From AP-15 sp963818695 (lineage in GTDB: Bacteria > Pseudomonadota > Alphaproteobacteria > ATCC43930 > CGMCC-115725): a DNA stretch of 64,000 nt. Within the stretch, counting starts at the first letter, position 1, and the number at the start of each line of letters is the position of its first letter. The notes below the pieces were generated by a model, which worked only from the letters and a program-made list of their open reading frames with translations, did no database searches and was not told where the DNA came from. A program made the position numbers and the translations under genes. Of the stretch, positions 7,484 to 16,148 are shown one piece after another. The stretch covers positions 1-64,000 of the forward strand of contig CAWFTG010000009.1 of assembly GCA_963818695.1 (NCBI GenBank), given 5' to 3'.

Positions 7484-8529
7484 TCAACGCGGCAGGAAAC
7501 GCGCTCGGTCGGACGGGTCGAGCTGAGGCGCCACGTGCGCGAGCATCATGGCAGGCCCAAGACGGCAGAGATCGAGGTTGAAATCGCCATGGACCGGGAC
7601 GAGGTCGCGGACGTCGATGCCGGCATCGCCGCCGCGTTCGTGCAGCCGCTTCGCCGCGTAGAGACCTGCCGCGTCGTTGTCGCGGGCGACATAAAGACGC
7701 CGCAGCGCCGGCGGCAGTTCGAGGGCGGCGAGGTGATTGGCGGACAGTCCGGCGATCATCGGCAGCAGGGGCAGCACATCTTTGAGCGCGAGCATGGTCT
7801 CGACGCCTTCGCCGGCGGCGAGGACCCCCGCTTGCGCGGGGGCAGGTTGGTGGCGCTGCCGAAGCGCACGCCGTTGCCGAGCAGATAGCCGAGCGCCCGG
7901 CGCGGATCGGCCAGCGGCGCTTTCGTCGATCGGACGGGATCGAGCCAGGTGCGCAGGATTCCGGTGATCGTGCCGTCGAGGCCGGTGACTGCGGCAAGCA
8001 GGGTCGGCCAGAGCTCGAGCGGAGCGTTGTCGCTTTCGCGGTAGTAGACAGACGGGTGGTAGCGCAAGGCGGGCAAGTCGAGCCGGCCGGTGATGCCACG
8101 CGCGCGCAGATAGGCCTCGGCCGGCGTGCCGGCAATCGGGCGGCCCGCACGGAAGAGACGACGTGCGGCCTCGGGAGATCGGCGCGGCGCTGCCGCTGCT
8201 CGCGCGATCCGCTCGGTTGGCCGCGGCAAGGCGAGGAAGAAACGCGCCTCGTCCATCGCCTTGCCGAGACGGTGCAGATCGCGGTTATGGCCGATCAGGT
8301 CCAAGAGATCGCCGTGCTCGCCGGTGGCGGCGTCGGTCCATTTGCCGGCGGCGCCGGGGCCGGATTCGGGGCCATGGAGCCGGACATAGAGGCTGCGGCC
8401 CGGCGTGTTCATGACGTCACCGGCGACCCAGTAACGGCCGCAGCGGCGCCCGTTGGAGAGATAGTGGCGGCACACCGCCTCGGCGTCGCGCGCGAGGCGG
8501 CGCGCCAGATCGCCAGCCTGGCTGATCAT
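7484..8529 (-). pseudogene. Toprim domain primase-like protein interrupted by a hairpin insertion
   Basis: The N-terminal frame (8529-7849) reads MISQAGDLARRLARDAEAVC, then RYWVAGDVMNTPGRSLYVRL and ARRLFRAGRPIAGTPAEAYL, the DUF7146-type N-terminus. The Toprim part in another frame (7825-7484) reads VLAAGEGVETMLALKDVLPL with the Glu of GEGVET, then LYVARDNDAAGLYAAKRLHE with its DxD-like RDND. A 23-nt hairpin (7826-7848) lies exactly at the join; deleting it gives 341 codons in one frame. The gene ends 14 bp before the strawberry notch stop is reached from the other side, so both form one operon. A primase or nuclease-like role in DNA transfer is inferred. Confidence 0.75.
7826..7848. repeat. 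23-nt palindromic element inside the Toprim gene
   Basis: On the minus strand AACCTGCCCCCGCGCAAGC plus GGGG. It matches the elements at 52092, 52367 and 41599 in length, in the leading A-A/G-CCTG and in the CCCC..GGGG hairpin. The reading frame is restored if 23 nt (or 20 nt) are removed. Confidence 0.7.
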
Positions 8530-8543
8530 CGCGCATCTCCTCG

Positions 8544-11500
8544 TCAGGCGGCACGGGCGCGGGCGGCGAGCAGCGGATGACGCTCGAAGATCGCGGCGAG
8601 GATCGGCGGGCCACGATCTTCGGCGGCCGGCACGAAGAGCCGCAGGCGCCAGGCGATGATCTCCGAGGTCAGGCCGAGGGCCTTGAGCTGGCCAACGGCG
8701 CCGTCGGAGAAGCCGGCGAGCTCCACGCGCTGCGCGCCCATCACCAGCGAGCGGCGGATGTGCAGCCCGCCGGCGAGATCGAGCACCGCGCCGCGCTCGA
8801 TGACCGCATTCCAGGCCTCCTCATGCGAGAGGCCGGGACCGCCGGCGATCCCGAGGCCTGCGTAGACGCGATCGAGCGCCTCGGGCGTGACCAGACGGCC
8901 GATGACGCGCTCGCCGTCATCGGTCTCGAAGCGGTAGACCCGCATGTTCTCGGCCGGGAGGCGATCCCAGATCGGCAGCAAGAGGCCGGTGATGATGTGA
9001 AACGCGCTCTCGGAGAATTCCGGGACGCGGGCGCATTCGGCTTCCCACAACGGCGCGAAGCGTTCGCTTGTCGCCTCGCGCCAGTGCGAGCGGGCGAACT
9101 CGTCCGATGTGACGGTGTCGCGGCCCATCGGGCGGATCAGGCGCGTGCGCGCCTCGATGGTCCCGTCATCGTGCATCAGGCTCGCCGCCGGCATCTGCAC
9201 CGCGGCGCGGTGGGACTGGGTGTTGACCAGCAGGCGGCAGCCGGTGGCGCGGGCGGCCGCGAGCGCCTCGGCGAGCGGCAGGGGGCGGTTGCGGTCCTTG
9301 CGCAATACCCTGTAGCAGCATGTCTCGGCGCCGGCGGCGTGGGTGTGCACGGTCCGGCGCTCGGCGACGCGGAAGCTCTCGGCGGTCAAGGTCTCGACGC
9401 CGATGTCGTAGGTGCCCGCCGTCAGCGCCGCTTCGATCCGTGCCTCGAGCAAGCTCTCGAAAGTGGCGAAGAGCGTGTTCTGCAGATCGATCCGCAATGC
9501 CAGAACACGGTTGAGGAATTGCGTGATCGGCGGCAGCTCTTCCTTGAGGGAGCCGTCTTGGTCGAGCAGATCGAGACCGGTCGCGTCCTGGAATTCGGTC
9601 AGCGAACAGCCGTCGATCCTGCCGGCGTAGAGCAGCTGGTAGAACTGGCGCAGCGCGGCCTTCGAGTAGGCGCTCTCCAGATTGTCGTCGGCGCGGAAGA
9701 GGCCCTGGCCTCCGGTCTGGCGCTGGCCGCGGGTGATGGCGCCGAGCGTGTCGAGACGCCGCGCGATGGTGGAGAGGAAACGCTTCTCGCCCTTCACGTC
9801 AGTCGCAACAGGACGGAAGATCGGCGGCTGCTTCTGGTTGGTGCGGTTCGAGCGGCCGAGCCCCTGGATCGCCGCATCGGCGCGCCAGCCCGGCTCCAGC
9901 AGGTAATGCACCCGCTGGCGCTGGTTCCTGCAGCCGAGATCGGCGTGATAGCTGCGCCCGGTGCCGCCGGCATCGGAGAAGACGAGGATCCGCTTGTCGT
10001 CGTCCATGAAAGCCGCCGTCTCGGCGAAATTCGCCGAGGCGGGGCGGGTCTCGACGCAGAGGCGGTCGCCGCCCTCGCCCTTGCGCCGGACGATGCGCCG
10101 CGAACGCCCCGTGACCTCGGCAACCGTCTCGGTGCCGAAGCGGTGCAGGATCTGATCGAGCGCACCCTGTACCGGCGGCAGGGACGCGAGATGCTCGATC
10201 ATCCGGTCGCGGCGCTCGACCGCCTCGCGCGAGATAACCGGATTGCCGTCGGCGTCGTGGGCCGGGCGCGAGAGGAGGTTGCCCTCATCGTCGCTGTAGA
10301 GCTCGAAGAGCTGGGTCGGGAACGAGTGGCTCAGATAGTCGAGTACATACTCACGCGGCGTGATGTCGATCGAGAGATCGGCCCATTCCGAGGTCGGGAT
10401 CTCGGCAAGGCGGCGGTCGAGCAAGGCCTCGTTGGTCGAGACCGCCTGCAGCACGACGGCGTGGCCCAGCTCGAGGTCGCGCGCGATCGCGGCGATCAGG
10501 GTCGGGCATTTCATCGCCGTTAAGAGATGATTGAAGAAGCGCTGCTTGTTCGATTCGAAGGCCGAGCGCGCGGCGGCCTTGGCGTTGCGGTTGTAGGTAT
10601 CGCCATTGGCGCCGGTGATGTTGGCGGCCTTCAGCGCCTCGGTCAGGTTCTTGTGGATGATCTGGAAGGCGTCGGCATAGGCGTCGTAGATGCGGATCTG
10701 CTCGGCCGAGAGCCGGTGCTCGACGATCTCGTATTCGATCCCCTCGAAGGAGAGGGACCGGGCGGCGTAGAGGCCGAGCGCCTTCAGATCGCGGGCCAGC
10801 ACCTCCATGGCCGCGATGCCGCCGCCTTCCATCGCTGCCACGAATTCGGCCCGCGTCGCGAACGGAAAATCACCGGTGCCCCAGAGGCCGAGCCGCGCCG
10901 CATAGGCGAGGTTCTGCACGGTCGTGGCACCGGTGGCCGAGACGTAGAGGATGCGGGCGTCATGCAGGGCGTTCTGCAGGCGCAGCCCGGCCTGGCCCTG
11001 CTGCGACGGCTTCTTCTCGCCGCGTTCGCCTTTGTCGCCGGCGGCGTTGGCCATGGCGTGGGCCTCGTCGAAGACGATGACGCCGTCGAATTCGCGGCCG
11101 AGCCAGTCGATGATCTGCTGCACCCGGCTGGCTTTCTCGCCCTTCGCCTGGGTGCGCAGGGTGGCGTAGGTGGTGAAGAGGATGCCTTCCTCGAGCGCGA
11201 TCGCGCTGCCCTGGCGGAAGCGCGACAAGGGCACGATGTCGGAGCGGTAGCCGCCGATGGCGGTCCAGTCGCGCTCGGCGTCCTCGATCAGCTTGTCGGA
11301 CTTCGAGATCCAGACCGCGCGGTGGCGGCCTTTGAGCCAGTTGTCGAGGATGATTCCGGCGACCTGGCGGCCCTTGCCGGCGCCGGTGCCGTCGCCGAGA
11401 AACCAGCCGCGCCGGAAGCGCACGGCTCCCTCGGCGCCTTCCGGGGCAGCCGACACAGTGTCGTAGGTCTCGTCGACGGTGTAGGAGCCGCCGAGATAAC

Positions 11501-12944
11501 CGGCATGCGCCTCGCCGGCATAGACGACGCTCTCGAGCTGCGCGTCCGAGAGGATCCCGGCGGCGAGAATTCGCGGCGGCAGATACGGCCGGTAGGAGGG
11601 ACGGGGAGGGGCGACCGCGGCCATGGCGGCCGACTGGACCAGCTTGGTCGGGTGCGGCGTGGCGCCGGCGATGTGGATCGCCTGCAGCGCGTAGCCCTCA
11701 TAAAGGCTCGTCCCCAGCTTTCGCTGGGGCAGGGTCCCGCCGGCGGCTGCGTCCGGCGTCCAGTCGCGGGTCTCGTAGGCCAGCTCCACGAAATCCGGGG
11801 CCGGAGCAGGCCGTTTGACGAGGCCGGGCTGGGGCAGGGGAGCCTTCGGCCGCGGCGCAGTCGCGCGGACCGGAAACACGGCGGGGGCGGACTGAGCCTG
11901 GGGTGACGCGCCGGTGACCGGCACGCGGGACGGCACCAGGCGGGCGACCCAGTCGAGCAGATCGGCAGCATTGGCGGCCATGCCGGGCGAGGGCGGGAAG
12001 GCGCGCGGGTCCTCGGCCGGGACGCGATCGATCACCGTGAGGCGCGTGTCGATCGTGGTGCCGTGGCGGGCATAGGCCTGGCCGGCGAGCGTCGCGGTGA
12101 AGACGACGCGGCCCTTCTCCTGAAAGCTCACGAAGCTCTCGCGCCAGACCGGCTGATCGGGACCGACATTATGGCCGGTGACAGCGACCAGCCGTCCGCC
12201 CTCAGCGAGACGCGCCAGCGCCGAGCCGACATGGCGGATCGTGGCCTCGGCAAAGCGCCCCTCGACATGGGGCGAGGCCGAGAAGGGTGGGTTCATCAGC
12301 ACCACGCTCGGCCGGATCGCCGGATCGAGATGGTCGTGGATCTGCTCGGCGTTGTGCCGGCTGACCACGACGTCGCGAAAGAGACGGCCGAGCAGCCCGG
12401 CGCGCGTCTCGGCGATCTCGTTGAGGGCCAGCCGCGCCCTGGCGAGTTCGGCGAAGATCGCCAAGAGGCCCGTCCCGGCGGAGGGTTCCAGAACGAGGTC
12501 GGCCGAAGTCAGCGCAGCCGCCTCGGCGGCGGCGAAGCCGAGCGTGATCGGGGTCGAGAATTGCTGGAGCTGCTGGGATTCCTCCGACCGCCGCGTCTGC
12601 GACGGCAGACGCTCGGCCAGCCGCGTGAGCATGTCGAGCATCGCGGCCGGCGAACCCGCGCGGGCGCGCATGGCGCCGCCGAATTTGCGCAGAAACAGGA
12701 CCTGCGCCGCCTCGAGCGCCTCGTAGGCGTCCTTCCACACCCACGCCCCTGCCGCGTCGGAGCCGCCGAAGGCGGCCTCCATCGCCGAGCGCAGAGCACG
12801 GCTGTCGAGGGCGCGGCCTTGCCCGAGCAGTTGGGCGAGCAGGGTGGCGGCATAAAGAAGCCCCGTGACCTTGTCGGGCGGGGCTTGCGGCAGGAACAGC
12901 GGGAGGGTCGCCGCGGCGGGGGCGGCGGATGCGGATGTCAGCAT
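8544..12944 (-). CDS. Strawberry notch-type methyltransferase-helicase fusion
   Basis: A 1466-residue protein. An N-terminal adenine-methylase-like domain (LVLEPSAGTGLLAIFAELAR, then NPPFSA near residue 217) precedes a strawberry-notch SF2 ATPase: GDGTGAGKGRQVAGIILDNW (Walker A, near 515), VIVFDEAHAMANAAGDKGER (Walker B, near 628), YVSATGATTVQNLAYAARLG (motif III, near 666) and C-terminal helicase parts such as GRSNRTNQKQPPIFRPVATD. Such fusions are regular in alphaproteobacterial plasmids and ICEs; roles in DNA transfer or anti-restriction are proposed only by context. An in-frame copy of the hairpin repeat adds about eight residues (TLPQRKLG) at 11712-11735. A pseudoknot leader precedes the gene. 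Confidence 0.9.
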   Translation of the reverse strand: MLTSASAAPAAATLPLFLPQAPPDKVTGLLYAATLLAQLLGQGRALDSRALRSAMEAAFGGSDAAGAWVWKDAYEALEAAQVLFLRKFGGAMRARAGSPAAMLDMLTRLAERLPSQTRRSEESQQLQQFSTPITLGFAAAEAAALTSADLVLEPSAGTGLLAIFAELARARLALNEIAETRAGLLGRLFRDVVVSRHNAEQIHDHLDPAIRPSVVLMNPPFSASPHVEGRFAEATIRHVGSALARLAEGGRLVAVTGHNVGPDQPVWRESFVSFQEKGRVVFTATLAGQAYARHGTTIDTRLTVIDRVPAEDPRAFPPSPGMAANAADLLDWVARLVPSRVPVTGASPQAQSAPAVFPVRATAPRPKAPLPQPGLVKRPAPAPDFVELAYETRDWTPDAAAGGTLPQRKLGTSLYEGYALQAIHIAGATPHPTKLVQSAAMAAVAPPRPSYRPYLPPRILAAGILSDAQLESVVYAGEAHAGYLGGSYTVDETYDTVSAAPEGAEGAVRFRRGWFLGDGTGAGKGRQVAGIILDNWLKGRHRAVWISKSDKLIEDAERDWTAIGGYRSDIVPLSRFRQGSAIALEEGILFTTYATLRTQAKGEKASRVQQIIDWLGREFDGVIVFDEAHAMANAAGDKGERGEKKPSQQGQAGLRLQNALHDARILYVSATGATTVQNLAYAARLGLWGTGDFPFATRAEFVAAMEGGGIAAMEVLARDLKALGLYAARSLSFEGIEYEIVEHRLSAEQIRIYDAYADAFQIIHKNLTEALKAANITGANGDTYNRNAKAAARSAFESNKQRFFNHLLTAMKCPTLIAAIARDLELGHAVVLQAVSTNEALLDRRLAEIPTSEWADLSIDITPREYVLDYLSHSFPTQLFELYSDDEGNLLSRPAHDADGNPVISREAVERRDRMIEHLASLPPVQGALDQILHRFGTETVAEVTGRSRRIVRRKGEGGDRLCVETRPASANFAETAAFMDDDKRILVFSDAGGTGRSYHADLGCRNQRQRVHYLLEPGWRADAAIQGLGRSNRTNQKQPPIFRPVATDVKGEKRFLSTIARRLDTLGAITRGQRQTGGQGLFRADDNLESAYSKAALRQFYQLLYAGRIDGCSLTEFQDATGLDLLDQDGSLKEELPPITQFLNRVLALRIDLQNTLFATFESLLEARIEAALTAGTYDIGVETLTAESFRVAERRTVHTHAAGAETCCYRVLRKDRNRPLPLAEALAAARATGCRLLVNTQSHRAAVQMPAASLMHDDGTIEARTRLIRPMGRDTVTSDEFARSHWREATSERFAPLWEAECARVPEFSESAFHIITGLLLPIWDRLPAENMRVYRFETDDGERVIGRLVTPEALDRVYAGLGIAGGPGLSHEEAWNAVIERGAVLDLAGGLHIRRSLVMGAQRVELAGFSDGAVGQLKALGLTSEIIAWRLRLFVPAAEDRGPPILAAIFERHPLLAARARAA
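11712..11735. repeat. In-frame 24-nt hairpin element inside the strawberry notch gene
   Basis: On the coding strand ACCCTGCCCCAGCGAAAGC plus TGGGG. CCCCAGC and GCTGGGG pair around GAAA. Its length is a multiple of three, so the frame is kept and the protein gains TLPQRKLG between the methylase and helicase parts. Confidence 0.65.
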
Positions 12945-13024
12945 GGCAGGGATCTCCGAGAGCGGGGTTGGGCGAGCCCGGCCAGACGCTCTCTTTCTTC
13001 ATTCCGGGTTCCCCCGCTCCCGGC
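12945..13024 (-). promoter_or_regulatory. Pseudoknot leader A (before strawberry notch gene)
   Basis: In mRNA sense: GGGGGAACCCGG, a loop carrying AAAGAGAGCG, CCGGGCTCGCCC, then CCCCGCTCTCGGAGATCCC and the start codon. GAACCCGG pairs with CCGGGCTC (one A-C mismatch), GGG pairs with CCC at its base, and AGAGAGC in the loop can pair with GCTCTC downstream, forming an H-type pseudoknot. GGAG, the ribosome binding site, follows immediately. It is homologous to leaders B and C. Confidence 0.6.
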
Positions 13025-13147
13025 TTCCCTCTCCCTCTTGGTCACGGCACTCGCGCCGCCGACCAGGACGACGGCGCCGGCAGCAGCGGACGCTCAGGCG
13101 ATTGCGCCGGTCATGGTTGCCGGCGCCCGCGGGCCGCTTTGCACCTG

Positions 13148-13405
13148 TCAGGCGATGGCGATCAGGATTTCCTCGGCACCGTACACGGCAGCGGCGCCGC
13201 AGCTTTCGCAATCGTATTGCTGCGCATCGGGCTCGCAGACCTCGGCCTCCGCGCCGCAGGCGAGGCAGAAGCCGGGATTGTCGAGGCTGGTGAATTGGCG
13301 CTCGACGGCGTCGGTGACGCGTTCGGCGGTGATCGAGGGGTGAATGTGCGCGAAGTGATCTCGGCGCAGTTGCGCGCGCGCCTGCGCCGGGGTGATGGCG
13401 AGCAT
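13148..13405 (-). CDS. Small zinc-ribbon protein, function unknown
   Basis: An 85-residue protein from ATG 13405 (MLAITPAQARAQLRRDHFAH). The second half carries two CxxC pairs, CLACGAEAEVCEPDAQQYDC with ESCG following, that can form a zinc ribbon. The longer upstream frame runs through leader B and is rejected. Leader B sits directly in front. I do not recognise a named family; similar small zinc-ribbon proteins occur in alphaproteobacterial plasmid backbones. Confidence 0.6.
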   Translation of the reverse strand: MLAITPAQARAQLRRDHFAHIHPSITAERVTDAVERQFTSLDNPGFCLACGAEAEVCEPDAQQYDCESCGAAAVYGAEEILIAIA

Positions 13406-13500
13406 TGAACGGGATCTCCAAGAGCGGGGGATAGGACGAACCCGGCCAGGCGCTCTCTTTGTGCCACCGGGTTCACCCGTTCGCGGCGTTCCTCTCCCTC
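13406..13500 (-). promoter_or_regulatory. Pseudoknot leader B (before zinc-ribbon gene)
   Basis: In mRNA sense: GGTGAACCCGG, a loop with AAAGAGAGCG, CCGGGTTCGTCC, then CCCGCTCTTGGAGATCCC and the start region. GAACCCGG/CCGGGTTC is a perfect 8-bp stem, and AGAGCG in the loop pairs with CGCTCT. GGAG follows the pseudoknot strand, as in leaders A and C. Confidence 0.65.
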
Positions 13501-13585
13501 TGCTCGCCTTGCCGGTGTGAGTTCGCGCGCATTCCGCTGCGCGCTGTATGGGCACAGCGGCCGAGTGGCACAGGGCGCGGCTAGT

Positions 13586-13684
13586 GCGGTCAACCCCGCT
13601 CGCCATGCTCCCCCGGATCAAATCCGGGGTGCGCGTGGCTCCGCGCCGCCAAGAGGCGGCTTGCTTCGCAAGGGGTTTGACCGC
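13586..13684. repeat. 99-nt structured element with an outer stem and three hairpins
   Basis: The outer arms GCGGTCAACCCC (13586-13597) and GGGGTTTGACCGC (13672-13684) pair with one bulged T. Inside are CCCCGGAT/ATCCGGGG (13611-13629), GCCGCC-AAGA-GGCGGC (13645-13660) and TTGC-TTC-GCAA (13661-13671). It sits in a 300-bp gap with no gene and could be a miniature mobile element or a structured RNA. The strand is unknown. Confidence 0.5.
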
Positions 13685-13799
13685 GCCGCTTTCCGTGCAC
13701 TCGCTGGAAGCGTCGGGACGAGGAAGTCCCGGATTTACGACACGCCTGCGGCGCGTCGAACAAGGAAGTTGGCCTTCAAGGGGAGGACGGGAGGGCCTT

Positions 13800-14051
13800 C
13801 TAATCCTTGGAATAGGGTGGACCAGAGACTTGCTCCAGGTCGAACGTATAGCGTTCCTCGGCGGTCAGTTGGCGTGTCGTTGCGATGATCCCAAAGCGAT
13901 GCCGAGAGATCGGAAGGTCGGGCCGGTCGGCGGCATATTCGCTGGGGATCTCGACGTAATTCCAACTCAGACCTTCGGGCAGGGTGCAAAAACTTGCCGG
14001 TCTCTGGAGCGGCCGGTAAAGCCATTCGGCCGGCTCGATTTTTGTGGTCAT
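13800..14051 (-). CDS. Small hypothetical protein downstream of DUF3846
   Basis: An 83-residue protein beginning MTTKIEPAEWLYRPLQRPAS and ending RYTFDLEQVSGPPYSKD. No domain recognised; it is polar, without membrane segments. Its ATG overlaps the stop of the DUF3846 gene (14048-14051), a tight coupling that supports it being real and cotranslated. Confidence 0.6.
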   Translation of the reverse strand: MTTKIEPAEWLYRPLQRPASFCTLPEGLSWNYVEIPSEYAADRPDLPISRHRFGIIATTRQLTAEERYTFDLEQVSGPPYSKD

Positions 14052-14434
14052 GGGTTTGGCTCCAGCTGATCAGGCGCCAACTCGCCCTGATCGTGATCCT
14101 GGCACCAGCGCCGGACGGCGTAGAAATCCATGAAGGTCACGTGCTCTTTGACCCATTCGAGCGGCAAGCGGCACGGCGCCTCGTCGCCGTCCCCGGTCGA
14201 GGCGAGGATGATGCCGTTGCCCGCGAGCGGCTGATGCCCGCCGGTGAACATGAAGAAATGCTGCGGGTTGTCGAGCAGCCCTTCCTCGTTGACGTAGCAG
14301 TGATGGTCTTCGTCGAGGCCCTGTTCGACGGGCTCGATCAGGCCGCCGACGATCTGCTGAAGACGGTGCAGGGTCGGGAGCAGATCGATTTCGGCGACGG
14401 TGCGGTTGCGGGAATTGATGACGATGGCTCGCAT
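14048..14434 (-). CDS. DUF3846 domain-containing protein
   Basis: A 128-residue protein. MRAIVINSRNRTVAEIDLLP, the central DEDHHCYVNEEGLLDNPQHF, FMFTGGHQPLAGNGIILAST and the downstream FDG-like EWVKEHVTFMDFYAV are features of DUF3846 proteins, which are common in mobile elements and phages. Function is not known. It starts after CAGGAGGACGCC, a good ribosome binding site. It forms an operon with the following 83-residue protein and lies about 50 bp from ardC. Confidence 0.7.
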   Translation of the reverse strand: MRAIVINSRNRTVAEIDLLPTLHRLQQIVGGLIEPVEQGLDEDHHCYVNEEGLLDNPQHFFMFTGGHQPLAGNGIILASTGDGDEAPCRLPLEWVKEHVTFMDFYAVRRWCQDHDQGELAPDQLEPNP

Positions 14435-14485
14435 GGCGGCGTCCTCCTGGTTTGTTGGGTGGTCGGCTTGCCGGAAGCGGCAGAG

Positions 14486-15397
14486 TCACGCGGCGAGCCG
14501 GACGGCGGGTTCTTCGGTCTGCGGCTGCAGGCTCTTGAGAAAATCCGCGGCCTTCTGCGCGTGGCCGGCTGCAGCGAAGATCGCGCGGGTGTCATTTTTC
14601 AGGACGGTAAGCCAGGAAGCAATGTAACCGGCGTGGTCCTCGCGGATTTCCGGAGTAATACTGAGATCGGAACAAAGGAAAGCGGCACCGATTTCGGCGA
14701 CCAGTTCTTCCATTGCATAGCCGGCGTCGCCGTAGCGCTTGCGGCCGAAGTCACAATTTAAGCGAGCTGGGTGACGCGTGGCGTGACAACATTCATGACC
14801 GAGGGTGGCGTAATAGGATTCACCGTCAAGGAAGCTCCGGAATTCCGGCATCTGCACGATGTCGCGGTCGACGCTGTAAAAGGCGCGATTGCCGCCGTGC
14901 TGAACGGTAATGTTCGTATTGGCGAAAAACGCCTCGGCGGCATCGAGCCGCTCGATCTCGTTGGTGAGCGGCGGCACGGTTGCATAAAAATGCCCGGGCA
15001 ATCCGTCGATCTGCTCGGCGTTAAAGACGGTGTAGCCCTTCATAAAAGGAATTTTGACTTCGACGTCGGCGCCGGTGTCGTCGGTGTCCGTCCTGACGAT
15101 CTCGTTGGCGTAAACGACCAGCGAGCCTTTCTCGCCCTTGCGCACCTGGCCGCCGAGCCCGGCGGCCTGCTTGTAGGTCAGCCATAGCGGGCAGCTGTAG
15201 TTTTTCTCCATGGCAGCGGCCCACAGCATCAGGACATTGATGCCGCGGTAAGCCTTGCCGCCGGCGCGCAGTGGCCGCGATACCGGCCCGGCCTGGTGGC
15301 CGGCCTGCCATGGTTGCAGCCAGGTGAGATTTCCGCGCTCGAGATCGGCGAGGATCTTGTTGGTGACGCGGGCGTAAACGTCGGCTTTCTCGGTCAT
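14486..15397 (-). CDS. ardC: ArdC-family antirestriction protein
   Basis: A 303-residue protein. The N-terminal ssDNA-binding ArdC_N domain (DVYARVTNKILADLERGNLT, WLQPWQ, RGINVLMLWAAAMEKNYSCP, WLTYKQAAGLGGQVRKGEKG) is followed by a zincin-like peptidase-related domain with LGHECCHATRHPARL (HExxH, near residue 200) and the later Glu of EELVAEIGAAFL. ArdC proteins protect incoming plasmid DNA from restriction in the recipient. AAAGGAGAACGAC precedes the start. It fits an element that must enter new hosts. Confidence 0.9.
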   Translation of the reverse strand: MTEKADVYARVTNKILADLERGNLTWLQPWQAGHQAGPVSRPLRAGGKAYRGINVLMLWAAAMEKNYSCPLWLTYKQAAGLGGQVRKGEKGSLVVYANEIVRTDTDDTGADVEVKIPFMKGYTVFNAEQIDGLPGHFYATVPPLTNEIERLDAAEAFFANTNITVQHGGNRAFYSVDRDIVQMPEFRSFLDGESYYATLGHECCHATRHPARLNCDFGRKRYGDAGYAMEELVAEIGAAFLCSDLSITPEIREDHAGYIASWLTVLKNDTRAIFAAAGHAQKAADFLKSLQPQTEEPAVRLAA

Positions 15398-15516
15398 TGT
15401 CGTTCTCCTTTATGGTGACGGTGACGACGCATGCGTCCGGCAGCGGCGCGGGCCGTCGCGTCGCTGCGGGCGTTTTGCGGATGAAGGGGCGGCGAGCGGT
15501 TGGCCGCTCGGGCGCT

Positions 15517-15897
15517 TTAGGGGACCGGCAGGAGGACGTTGCGCCGGATCAGAGCGGCGAGCGCGGCCGGGTGGTTCAGCAGATCGAGCGGCGCGAAATG
15601 GTTGGGGTCGCCGACATAGTCCTGCCGGCCGTCGCACGACCGGAACAGGATCCCGGCGTCGCAGCCCATGCATGACTGGCTCGCCTGCACATAAAGCCGC
15701 GCGGCATGAAGGATCGCCTCGCCGGAAACAGCGACCCCTCCCTCGTTGGAGCGAACGTCATAGTCGCCGTCGCGGAGGCCAAGCGCGGCCGCAAGCAGCC
15801 GCAGGCGGCTGCGCGCCTGCCCGTGGAAAACGAGCTTTCTCTCGGGGTCGTAGGCGACGGGTTGGCGGAAATCGAACCAGGCAGTTGTTGTGATCAT
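15517..15897 (-). CDS. Conserved hypothetical plasmid/ICE protein
   Basis: A 126-residue protein: MITTTAWFDFRQPVAYDPER, KLVFHGQARSRLRLLAAALG, CMGCDAGILFRSC and HPAALAALIRRNVLLPVP. The two Cys pairs near the centre might bind metal. I do not recognise a characterised family. The pseudoknot leader C lies directly upstream, so it probably shares control with the strawberry notch and zinc-ribbon genes. Confidence 0.6.
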   Translation of the reverse strand: MITTTAWFDFRQPVAYDPERKLVFHGQARSRLRLLAAALGLRDGDYDVRSNEGGVAVSGEAILHAARLYVQASQSCMGCDAGILFRSCDGRQDYVGDPNHFAPLDLLNHPAALAALIRRNVLLPVP

Positions 15898-15985
15898 CGG
15901 GAAGTCTCCGAGAGCAGAGGATGGGACGAACCCGACCGCGCTCTCTCTTTTCCCGCCGGGTTCACCCCGTTTCAGGCCCCTCTCT
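15898..15985 (-). promoter_or_regulatory. Pseudoknot leader C (before the 126-residue gene)
   Basis: In mRNA sense: GGGGTGAACCCGG, a loop with AAAGAGAGAGCG, CGGGTTCGTCC, then CTCTGCTCTCGGAGACTTCC and the start region. GAACCCG/CGGGTTC pairs, and GAGAGC in the loop pairs with GCTCTC downstream. It has the same order and spacing as leaders A and B. A startless open stretch (FTPSFADWMRAIRPLPWMG) lies between it and the parB stop. Confidence 0.6.
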
Positions 15986-16148
15986 CACTTTCGGCGCCGC
16001 CGCTTCAGCCGCAGGCCGGTCTTCGAGGCGGCCGGCGCGCCCCATCCACGGCAGCGGACGGATGGCGCGCATCCAGTCGGCGAAGGACGGGGTGAAGCCG
16101 AGGTACCGCGCGCCCGACGGTGCGCGGTCTCCGTTCCGAAAATGCGCG

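Noticed and set aside
8577..11906. Very long plus-strand ORFs (648 and 459 codons) opposite the strawberry notch gene
   Set aside because: They mirror a GC-rich coding gene on the other strand and show repetitive Arg/Ala/Glu composition without domains.
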